Source: Pelagibacteraceae bacterium BACL5 MAG-120820-bin39 (GTDB lineage Bacteria > Pseudomonadota > Alphaproteobacteria > Pelagibacterales > Pelagibacteraceae). From it: a stretch of 5,149 nucleotides of DNA. The position numbers were made by a program, and so were the translations under genes. Where the stretch lies: contig LIBV01000069.1 in assembly GCA_001438335.1 (NCBI GenBank), forward strand, positions 1 to 5,149, in the 5' to 3' direction. Under the pieces are notes generated by a model. The model worked only from the letters and a program-made list of their open reading frames with translations, made no database searches and had not been told where the DNA came from. Shown one piece after another: positions 1 through 5,149 of the stretch (position 1 is its first letter; each line of letters starts with the position of its first letter).

Positions 1-103
1 TATTAAAAGTAAAGATACAAAAATATTTATGTTTGAAAATTATAAAAAAATAAATATTCAAAGTAAAAATTATAATGGCAATAATAAAAAAATTTCGAAT
101 TAA
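1..103 (+). CDS. C-terminal end of upstream gene, probably LptA-like LPS transport protein (5' partial)
   Basis: The frame starting at base 2 is open for 33 codons and stops at TAA 101-103. The peptide is polar and Lys/Asn-rich, with a stretch DTKIFMFENYKKINI that could be a last beta strand followed by a loose tail. The end overlaps the lptB start by 29 nt. The family assignment is inferred from position: in Proteobacteria lptA (periplasmic LPS bridge protein), often preceded by lptC, sits directly before lptB. The visible piece is too short to prove homology, and LptC or another protein is possible. A competing frame starting at base 3 stops at 51-53, but its peptide looks less protein-like. 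Confidence 0.5.
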   Translation, partial: IKSKDTKIFMFENYKKINIQSKNYNGNNKKISN

Positions 104-851
104 ATCATTTAAACAAGATAATGCTATCATAGAGTTTAAAAATATAAGTTTATCTTATGGAAATAGATTAATTTTAGATAATATTGATTTTAAAATTCTT
201 AAAGGTCAAATATTTGGGATGTTAGGTCCAAATGGTGTTGGAAAATCGACTATATTCAATTTGATAACTGGACTAATTTCTCCTAACTCTGGAAAAATTC
301 AAATTAATGGCGAAGAAGTTAATAATTATCCAGTTTACTTAAGAACAAAGAAATTCAAAGTTGGGTATGTGCCTCAACATGGTGGTTATTTCAATGACTT
401 AACATTATATGATAATTTAAAAGCTGTTGGAGAAATAGTGATTGAATCAAAAAACTTAATCGAGCAAAAAATAAGTTATTTAATAAATAAATTTGAACTT
501 GAAAATATTAAAAATGTAAAAGCTAAATTTTTATCTGGAGGACAGAAAAAAAAATTAGTAATTGCAATATCTTTATTATCAGATCCAAAAGTGCTTTTAT
601 TAGATGAATGCTTTGCAGCTTTAGATGTGCTCACAATAAAAATGCTTCAAGAAATAATAGTAAACCTACAACAAGAAAATGAGATTACAATTTGTATTTG
701 TGATCACCAAGCTAGAGATTTATTGGCCTGTGTCGATACAGCCATGATATTAAGTAATTGTAAAATTGTAGCCCAGGACTCTCCTCAAAATTTGGTGAAT
801 AATGCAAATGCTAAAAATGCTTATTTTGGAGACTCCTTTAATTTTAATTAA
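75..851 (+). CDS. lptB: LptB, ATPase subunit of the LPS export ABC transporter (LptB2FG)
   Basis: This 258-aa protein would be the cytoplasmic ATPase that, with LptF and LptG, extracts lipopolysaccharide from the inner membrane. Visible ABC motifs are Walker A GPNGVGKST (residues 51-59), Q-loop in VPQHGG (Q101), signature LSGGQKKK (153-160), Walker B VLLLDE (173-178) and H-loop CDHQARD (H211). The family is set by LptB-like stretches: the segment after the Q-loop ending in LYDNL, FAALD after Walker B, the H-loop context matching DHNVRE, and the ending NAYFGDSFNF resembling the VYLGEDF end of LptB. The usual DEP after Walker B is DEC here (C179). ATG 75 is used because no other in-frame ATG lies before the first ABC strand. 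It gives a basic extension of about 17 residues over typical LptB (about 241 aa in E. coli) and overlaps the upstream gene. I see no Shine-Dalgarno sequence, so coupling to the upstream gene is plausible. Confidence 0.93.
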   Translation: MAIIKKFRIKSFKQDNAIIEFKNISLSYGNRLILDNIDFKILKGQIFGMLGPNGVGKSTIFNLITGLISPNSGKIQINGEEVNNYPVYLRTKKFKVGYVPQHGGYFNDLTLYDNLKAVGEIVIESKNLIEQKISYLINKFELENIKNVKAKFLSGGQKKKLVIAISLLSDPKVLLLDECFAALDVLTIKMLQEIIVNLQQENEITICICDHQARDLLACVDTAMILSNCKIVAQDSPQNLVNNANAKNAYFGDSFNFN

Positions 852-857
852 TACTAA

Positions 858-2183
858 ATGCCCAATTACATCGTTATTAAAAAAAAAATTAAAAATTTTG
901 ATAAAAAAATATCTGTTTCAGGAGACAAAAGTATAAGTATCAGATGGGTTCTTTTTTCGTCTATTGCATCGGGCATTTCAAAAGCTCAGAATTTACTCCT
1001 GTCAGAAGATGTTTCGGCAGCATTGGAAGCAATTAGAAAATTAGGCATTAAAGTAATTATAAAAAAAAACACTTGTAAAATTTATGGCAAAGGCATTAAC
1101 GGATTTAAATTTAATAAAAATTTAACGATCAACGCTAAAAATTCTGGAACCTTAGGTAGGTTAATTCTGGGGTTATTAGTAAATTCTGATAAAGAGATTA
1201 AATTGATTGGAGATAGCAGTTTAAGTAAAAGAGATTTTAAAAGAGTAACTGACCCTCTAAGTAAATTTGGACCAACATTTAAACTTTCAAAAAATAAACA
1301 TCTACCTTTAACTATTAAAGGTGTAGATATTACAAAACCAATATATCACTATGAAGACAAAGGATCCGCACAAGTAAAAAGCAGTATAATATTGGCTGCA
1401 TTAAAAACACCAGGAACTACCATCATCAAAGCAAAAAAATCTAGAAATCATACAGAAATTTTGTGTAAACACATTGGGCTACCAATCAAGGTAAAAAACT
1501 ATGACAAATTTGATTTAATAAAAATAAATAGAGCAAAAAAAATCAGAACACTAAATTATAATATACCATCAGATATAAGTTCTAGCGCTTTTTTTATTAT
1601 CCTTACCTCTTTAGCTAAAAGTTCAAAATTACTTATAAAAAATGTGAATATAAATTCTTCAAGAACTGGGGCTATTGAAATTTTAAAAATGATGGGTATT
1701 AAAATAATTTTTAGAAATAAAAGAATATATAAAGGGGAACCTATTGCGGACATATTAGTAAATAGTCCAAAAAAAATTAAATCCATTAATTGTCCTACTA
1801 AATTTAATAGTGGTGCTATTGATGAGTTCCTAAGTATTTTTCTTGTGGCCGCGAAAGCAGATGGAATATCTACATTTAAAGATTTAAGTGAATTAAACCA
1901 AAAAGAAAGTCCAAGATTAATATGGGGGTCTAAAATCCTTAACTTATTAGGTATTAAAAATATTATGACTAAAGACTCCATTAAGATATTTGGTAACCCA
2001 AATCTTTTAGTAGATAAAAAAATTGTAATTAAGGGATTTTTAAAAGACCACAGAGTATTCATGACAAGTGTTATTGCTGCCTTATCTTTTGGTGGAAATT
2101 GGTATATTCACGATAAGGACTCTATTAAAACATCTTTTCCAAATTTTTTAAAAATTATAAATCAAATTAAAAATGATAAATAA
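858..2183 (+). CDS. aroA: 3-phosphoshikimate 1-carboxyvinyltransferase (EPSP synthase)
   Basis: EPSP synthase joins shikimate-3-phosphate and phosphoenolpyruvate in the shikimate pathway to chorismate, in the cytoplasm. The 441-aa length is normal. Motifs in order: GDKSISIR (22-29, K24 equals catalytic K22 of E. coli), NSGTLGRL (95-102), GDSSLSKRD (118-126), SAQVKS (170-175), RNHTE (196-200), GAIDEF (319-324, with the catalytic Asp), KESPRL (349-354) and KDHRVFM (396-402), and the end TSFPNF (425-430). GDKSIS, SAQVKS and TSFP resemble the class II (CP4-like) type of Alphaproteobacteria. Several normally conserved positions differ: the H of GDKSISHR is I28, the P of KRP is D126, the D of RDHTE is N197, and the D of ESDR is P352. 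From memory, Pelagibacter AroA carries similar changes. ATG 858 lies 6 nt after the lptB stop without a visible ribosome binding site. The 3' end overlaps cmk by 11 nt. Confidence 0.95.
   Translation: MPNYIVIKKKIKNFDKKISVSGDKSISIRWVLFSSIASGISKAQNLLLSEDVSAALEAIRKLGIKVIIKKNTCKIYGKGINGFKFNKNLTINAKNSGTLGRLILGLLVNSDKEIKLIGDSSLSKRDFKRVTDPLSKFGPTFKLSKNKHLPLTIKGVDITKPIYHYEDKGSAQVKSSIILAALKTPGTTIIKAKKSRNHTEILCKHIGLPIKVKNYDKFDLIKINRAKKIRTLNYNIPSDISSSAFFIILTSLAKSSKLLIKNVNINSSRTGAIEILKMMGIKIIFRNKRIYKGEPIADILVNSPKKIKSINCPTKFNSGAIDEFLSIFLVAAKADGISTFKDLSELNQKESPRLIWGSKILNLLGIKNIMTKDSIKIFGNPNLLVDKKIVIKGFLKDHRVFMTSVIAALSFGGNWYIHDKDSIKTSFPNFLKIINQIKNDK
2173..2183 (+). other. 11-nt start/stop overlap aroA-cmk
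   Basis: The cmk start ATG and the aroA stop TAA bound an 11-base overlap, ATGATAAATAA. There is no Shine-Dalgarno sequence in the A/T-only region before it, so cmk translation probably depends on ribosomes finishing aroA. The coupling is inferred from geometry only. Confidence 0.6.
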
Positions 2184-2832
2184 ACGAAATAAATTAATAA
2201 AAATTGCAATAGATTCTCCAGCTGCAGCTGGTGCTGGAACTTTAGCAAAAGCAATTTCTAAACATTATAACTTGTTTTATTTAGATACTGGAAAAATATA
2301 TCGATTTATAGCTTATTTGAAATTAAGATTTCCAAAAAAGTGGAATCTTAATTTTCTTAATAAAAAAATTAAATCTTTAAAAATAAAAGATTTAGAAAAT
2401 AAGGAATTAGTTTCTGATAAAGTTGGAACAGAAGCTTCTATCATATCAAAAGATATTAAAATTAGAAAACTTGTACATTCTTTTCAAATTAATTTTGCAT
2501 ACAATCCTCCAAAAAGGTTTGATGGATCTTGCCTTGATGGTAGAGATATAACTTATAATATAGTTCCTGATGCTGAATTTAAATTTTTTATAACCGCAAA
2601 CATAAAGACGCGAGCATTAAGACGATTTAAAGAGCTTAAAAATTTAAATAATGAAATATCCTTTGCGGAGGTATTAAAAAGCATCAAAAAACGTGATAAA
2701 AGCGACTATAATCGCAAAGTTTCTCCACTAAAGAAAACTAAAGATTCGGTATTGATTAACACTACAAATTTATCTAAAAGAGCGTGTTTTTTAAAAATAA
2801 AAAAAATTATAGACAGGAAACTAAATATTTAA
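2173..2832 (+). CDS. cmk: Cytidylate (CMP/dCMP) kinase with an atypical P-loop
   Basis: CMP kinase phosphorylates CMP and dCMP with ATP in pyrimidine nucleotide metabolism. At 219 aa it is close to the usual 220-230. The fold is recognisable from IAIDSPAAAGAGTLAKA (11-27), LDTGKIYR (37-44, CMP-site Asp and Arg), LDGRDITYNIVPDAEFKFF (121-139, matching DGRDxGTxVxPxA), TRALRRFKEL (146-155) and the lid RDKSDYNRKVSPL (174-186), which keeps the R, D and R residues that contact phosphates. The striking change is in Walker A: the family pattern GPxxxGKGT reads SPAAAGAGT (15-23), so the ATP-binding lysine is Ala21 and the first glycine is Ser15. The rest of the domain looks intact and unbroken, so this seems a functional variant rather than a pseudogene. 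The only methionine is the start at 2173, inside the aroA end. Position between aroA and rpsA is the classic one. Confidence 0.92.
   Translation: MINKRNKLIKIAIDSPAAAGAGTLAKAISKHYNLFYLDTGKIYRFIAYLKLRFPKKWNLNFLNKKIKSLKIKDLENKELVSDKVGTEASIISKDIKIRKLVHSFQINFAYNPPKRFDGSCLDGRDITYNIVPDAEFKFFITANIKTRALRRFKELKNLNNEISFAEVLKSIKKRDKSDYNRKVSPLKKTKDSVLINTTNLSKRACFLKIKKIIDRKLNI
2815..2818 (+). promoter_or_regulatory. Possible weak ribosome binding site for rpsA
   Basis: AGGA lies within the end of cmk, 13 nt before the rpsA ATG. The spacing is longer than the usual 5-9 nt, so it may be weak or chance, but it is the clearest purine-rich element before any start in this window and agrees with a start at 2832 rather than 2784. 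Confidence 0.35.
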
Positions 2833-2834
2833 TG
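2830..2834 (+). other. TAATG stop/start junction cmk-rpsA
   Basis: The cmk stop TAA and the rpsA start ATG share one base. This geometry is typical of translational coupling by termination and re-initiation. It implies that S1 has no separate 5' leader here of the kind used for autoregulation in Gammaproteobacteria, unless an internal promoter lies inside cmk. Confidence 0.65.
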
Positions 2835-4559
2835 GAAATTTACAACGACCTATCAAACCCAGCCTCACAAGAATTCGAAAAATTATTAAATAGTCAGCTT
2901 TCAAAAGTAAAAATAGAAGAAGGTAAAATAATTGAAGGAAAAATTAATAAAATTACAGAAAAGTTTGTTTTTTTGTTTGTTGAAGGTTTAAAGAGTGAGC
3001 CAGTGCTAGATATAAACGAGCTAAAAAGCATGGGTCTGAGTGACAAGATTAAGATAGGTGAAACAATCTCTGTATTATTAGAAAAAATAGAAGATAAAAA
3101 TGGTGAGGTTCTTGTTTCAGCTAATAAAGCTCAAAAAATTAAAGGTTGGGACAAACTAGTTGAGGCTTATGAAAAAAACGAACCTATTATGGGAAAAATT
3201 ACATCTAAATGTAAAGGCGGATGTATAGTTGAACATATCGATACTGGTTCTTTAATGTTTTTACCTGGTTCTCAAATAAGCGATAAACCTCTAAAAGATA
3301 TTAGCCATTTAATGAACGAGCCTCAAAAGTTCGCTCTAATAAAATTGGATAAAGTTAGAGGTAATGCTTGTGTTTCAAGAAGAGAAATAATTTCTTCTTT
3401 CAAAAAAGAGGATAAAGCAAAAATTATTGAAAAATACAAAGTTGGTGACATTATTAAGGGTGCTGAAGTTAAAGGATATAGTACTTTTGGATGTTTCTTT
3501 AATGTAAATAATGAGCTCGACGTACTAGTTCATCTTCAGGAAATTTCTTACTCAAGAGTAAATCACCCCGATGAAGTTTTTAATATTGGTGAAAAACATG
3601 ATCTTAAGGTTATCTCAGTTGATACTGAAAAATTACAAGTTGGATGTTCTGTAAAACAACTATCACCAGATCCATTTGAACACATAGAGAACTATGAACT
3701 TAATAAAATATATAAAGTTAAAGTTGTAAAATTAATGGACTTTGGCGCATTTTGTGAATTAGAACCAGGTCTTACAACTTTATTACACTCAAGTGAGTTG
3801 AGCTGGACAAAGAAAAATGTTTCTGCAAAAAAAATGTTTAAAGTTGGAGATGAAATTGATTGTGTGATTACTGAAATAGATAAAGAAAAAAGAAGAGTTG
3901 CAATTTCACACCGACTAACACAAGAAAACCCTTTCGAAACCTTTGAGAATAAATATCCAGTTGGAACAATCGTTGAAGGCGAGGTGGTAAATAAAAATGA
4001 ATATTCATTATTTGTTAAAATAGAAGATTTAGATGTCGATGCATTCTTGCACTGTAATGATCTGACATACCTAAATAATGGTGAAGAAGAATTAGCCAAA
4101 TATAAAAAAGGTGACAAATTAAAAGTTAAAGTTTTAGAAGTTAAAGCTGCTGATCAAAAAATTAGAGTTGGTTTAAGACAAACTCAAGCAGATCCATTTG
4201 ATTGGTTTAATGATAAAAAAGTAAATCAAACAATCACTGTAAAAATAGTTTCAACAGATAATAAAGGCTTAATTGTAAGACCTGAAGGTTGTGAAATGGA
4301 TTTTCATATCAAAAAATCTCAAATTGCTATTAGTGCAGCAGATGCAAGACCATCAAGATTTACCGGTGGGGAAAGAATTGACTGTGCCATAGCTGAATTA
4401 GATCTAGATAAGAGAAAAGCAAGTTTAAGTATCAAACTACTAGAAGAAATTGAGAAGAAAGATGCTTTAGAAAAATATGGTGCTGAAGGATCTGGTAAAA
4501 ACCTTCCCTTCTCATCATTATCTGAGGATTTGAAAAAAAAAGAAGAAGATAAAGAGTAA
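2832..4559 (+). CDS. rpsA: 30S ribosomal protein S1, six S1 domains
   Basis: S1 binds mRNA on the small ribosomal subunit and helps unstructured or Shine-Dalgarno-poor messages start translation. The 575 aa (E. coli has 557) hold six OB-fold S1 domains at about residues 30-100, 116-185, 203-276, 290-363, 376-451 and 464-536, then a charged tail rich in Lys and Glu. Domains 1 and 2 show the ribosome-binding type, with FLPGSQISDKP and VSRREI in domain 2. Domains 3 and 4 show VKQL followed by DPF, and the sequences DFGAF and LLHSSELSW. The start is taken as ATG 2832, which shares its A with the cmk stop (TAATG) and gives the family-like beginning MEIYND. An in-frame ATG at 2784 would add 16 basic residues read from inside cmk and is unlikely. 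Many starts in this window lack a ribosome binding site, which fits a need for S1-assisted initiation, but that link is inference. Confidence 0.95.
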   Translation: MEIYNDLSNPASQEFEKLLNSQLSKVKIEEGKIIEGKINKITEKFVFLFVEGLKSEPVLDINELKSMGLSDKIKIGETISVLLEKIEDKNGEVLVSANKAQKIKGWDKLVEAYEKNEPIMGKITSKCKGGCIVEHIDTGSLMFLPGSQISDKPLKDISHLMNEPQKFALIKLDKVRGNACVSRREIISSFKKEDKAKIIEKYKVGDIIKGAEVKGYSTFGCFFNVNNELDVLVHLQEISYSRVNHPDEVFNIGEKHDLKVISVDTEKLQVGCSVKQLSPDPFEHIENYELNKIYKVKVVKLMDFGAFCELEPGLTTLLHSSELSWTKKNVSAKKMFKVGDEIDCVITEIDKEKRRVAISHRLTQENPFETFENKYPVGTIVEGEVVNKNEYSLFVKIEDLDVDAFLHCNDLTYLNNGEEELAKYKKGDKLKVKVLEVKAADQKIRVGLRQTQADPFDWFNDKKVNQTITVKIVSTDNKGLIVRPEGCEMDFHIKKSQIAISAADARPSRFTGGERIDCAIAELDLDKRKASLSIKLLEEIEKKDALEKYGAEGSGKNLPFSSLSEDLKKKEEDKE

Positions 4560-4560
4560 A

Positions 4561-4566
4561 AAGAAG
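4561..4566 (+). promoter_or_regulatory. Possible weak ribosome binding site for ihfB
   Basis: AAGAAG lies 7 nt before the TTG start in the short rpsA-ihfB gap. It is only a partial match to the Shine-Dalgarno consensus, but its position supports TTG 4574 as the start. Purine runs are common in the rpsA end just upstream, so chance is not excluded. Confidence 0.35.
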
Positions 4567-4573
4567 ATTTAAA

Positions 4574-4864
4574 TTGGCTATTGTAAAATCAAAGCTTTTA
4601 AAACAACTCTCTGAAAACTATCCAAACTTCCTTAAAAAAGACCTTGAGAAGTTCACAGACATAATTTTAAACGAGATAAAGAGAGCTCTTAAAAGAGGCG
4701 ATAGAGTTGAGCTTAGAGGGTTTGGGGTTTTTTCCACAAACATTCAAAAAGCATCAATTAGACGTAATCCAAAAACAGGTGAGAAAGTAAATGTCCCTGA
4801 AAAAAAAACAATTCACTTTAAAATGGCAAAAGAAATGTTTAAAAAATTAAACAATGACAAATAA
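4574..4864 (+). CDS. ihfB: Integration host factor beta subunit (HU/IHF family), TTG start
   Basis: IHF is a DNA-bending nucleoid protein, a heterodimer of alpha and beta subunits, acting in chromosome architecture, transcription and recombination. The 96-aa protein has the HU/IHF fold: an N-terminal helical part (about 1-42), VELRGFGVFS (45-54), then the DNA-embracing arm with RRNPKTGEKV (63-72), including the proline that intercalates in DNA (P66), and the C-terminal HFKMAKEMF (81-89). Location between rpsA and pyrF supports the beta subunit rather than HU or IHF alpha. The start is TTG at 4574: the frame has a stop at 4550-4552, no ATG or GTG lies between that stop and the TTG, and the first internal ATG is too late. 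It lies 14 nt after the rpsA stop. The end overlaps pyrF by 11 nt. Confidence 0.93.
   Translation: MAIVKSKLLKQLSENYPNFLKKDLEKFTDIILNEIKRALKRGDRVELRGFGVFSTNIQKASIRRNPKTGEKVNVPEKKTIHFKMAKEMFKKLNNDK
4854..4864 (+). other. 11-nt start/stop overlap ihfB-pyrF
   Basis: The pyrF ATG and the ihfB stop TAA bound the overlap ATGACAAATAA. It has the same length as the aroA-cmk overlap and differs from it by one base. In both, the upstream protein ends in Asn-Asp-Lys. Confidence 0.6.
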
Positions 4865-5149
4865 AAGTATTTTTGTTGCTTGCGATGTATCAAGTCAAAA
4901 AGAAATTTTAGATCTACTTAACCAAATTCATGAGGATATTTCAGGAATTAAAATTGGACTTCAATATATTACTCAAAGATCCCCTGAAGAAATAAAAGAA
5001 CTGTCTAAGTTTAATAAACCAATTTTTTATGATGCAAAATTTTTTGATATCAAAAATACATTAATAGAATCTATTAAATCTTTAGAAAAATTAAATGTAA
5101 GCTATGCTACCGTTCATTTATTAAATGGATTAGATGCTCTAAAAGCTGC
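4854..5149 (+). CDS. pyrF: Orotidine 5'-phosphate decarboxylase (3' partial)
   Basis: The enzyme decarboxylates OMP to UMP, the last step of de novo pyrimidine synthesis. The frame from ATG 4854 stays open for 98 codons to the window edge, so roughly 40 percent of a typical protein is seen. The start FVACDVSS (7-14) fits the first beta strand with its substrate-binding Asp (D11). GIKIG (31-35) carries the lysine equal to E. coli K44 (K33). FYDAKFFDIKNT (58-69) holds the catalytic D-x-K-x-x-D set (D60, K62, D65). TVHLLNG (86-92) fits the next strand, usually VHxxGG. The normal signature DLKFHDIPNT is altered: H is F64 and P is K67, although all catalytic residues remain. Other members of the same superfamily (hexulose-phosphate synthase, keto-gulonate-phosphate decarboxylase) are less likely because they lack the DI-NT sequence. 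The start overlaps ihfB by 11 nt without a visible ribosome binding site. Confidence 0.88.
   Translation, partial: MTNKSIFVACDVSSQKEILDLLNQIHEDISGIKIGLQYITQRSPEEIKELSKFNKPIFYDAKFFDIKNTLIESIKSLEKLNVSYATVHLLNGLDALKA

Noticed and set aside
3..53. Alternative frame for the upstream partial gene, stopping at 51-53
   Set aside because: It would leave a small gap before lptB, but its peptide is less protein-like than that of the frame stopping at 101-103; too little sequence is present to exclude it fully.
71..76. TATAAT as a -10 promoter element before lptB
   Set aside because: It overlaps the lptB start codon, no -35 element lies at about 17 nt (TTGAAA at 32-37 is too far), and such strings are frequent at this base composition.
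1556..2062. 168-codon open frame on the - strand
   Set aside because: It lies wholly inside aroA, which has clear EPSP synthase motifs; long antisense frames arise easily because this AT-rich code seldom yields reverse stops.
2784..2831. Upstream in-frame ATG as an rpsA start
   Set aside because: It would add 16 Lys-rich residues encoded inside cmk with no family counterpart, whereas ATG 2832 gives a normal S1 beginning and a standard TAATG junction.
3692..4117. 141-codon open frame on the - strand
   Set aside because: It is opposite rpsA domains 4 and 5, and its peptide, rich in Ser and Phe, resembles no family; it is a shadow frame.
4560..4573. Terminator or promoter between rpsA and ihfB
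   Set aside because: The gap is only 14 nt, with no inverted repeat or T-run; only a weak purine-rich stretch before the start is visible.
1..5149. New defence, mobile or other accessory system
   Set aside because: All coding space is taken by recognisable housekeeping genes in a conserved order, with no direct or inverted repeats, integrase, toxin-like or unknown gene.

Overview
The window is a strongly AT-rich, gene-dense stretch of bacterial chromosome in which every gene lies on the + strand and almost no base is non-coding. The order is end of an upstream gene (probably lptA), lptB, aroA, cmk, rpsA, ihfB and pyrF. The aroA-cmk-rpsA-ihfB block is a typical proteobacterial arrangement, and pyrF downstream of ihfB fits Alphaproteobacteria. 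Very low GC, Lys/Ile/Asn-rich proteins, overlapping genes, starts without clear Shine-Dalgarno sequences and the protein texture all point to a streamlined marine alphaproteobacterium, most likely SAR11 (Pelagibacterales). This assignment rests on pattern and memory, not on a search.

Layout: 1-103 holds the C-terminal end of a gene that overlaps lptB by 29 nt. lptB (75-851) encodes the ATPase of the lipopolysaccharide transport exporter. Six bases later aroA (858-2183) encodes EPSP synthase of the shikimate pathway. cmk (2173-2832), CMP kinase, overlaps aroA by 11 nt. rpsA (2832-4559), six-domain ribosomal protein S1, starts on the last base of the cmk stop codon (TAATG). After 14 nt, ihfB (4574-4864), the IHF beta subunit, starts at TTG. 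pyrF (4854 to the window end), OMP decarboxylase, overlaps ihfB by 11 nt and is cut by the edge.

The genes are housekeeping functions: envelope biogenesis (lptB), aromatic precursors (aroA), pyrimidine nucleotides (cmk, pyrF), translation initiation (rpsA) and nucleoid architecture (ihfB). The packing suggests one polycistronic, translationally coupled unit. I see no tRNA, rRNA, mobile element, CRISPR array, convincing promoter or terminator, and no intergenic stretch longer than 14 nt.

I did not find a new biological system. The points worth a second look are at residue and junction level: CMP kinase lacks the P-loop lysine, EPSP synthase has several changes in signature motifs, PyrF has an altered active-site signature outside its catalytic residues, the junction after lptB lacks rpoN, and two 11-nt gene overlaps are almost identical in sequence.
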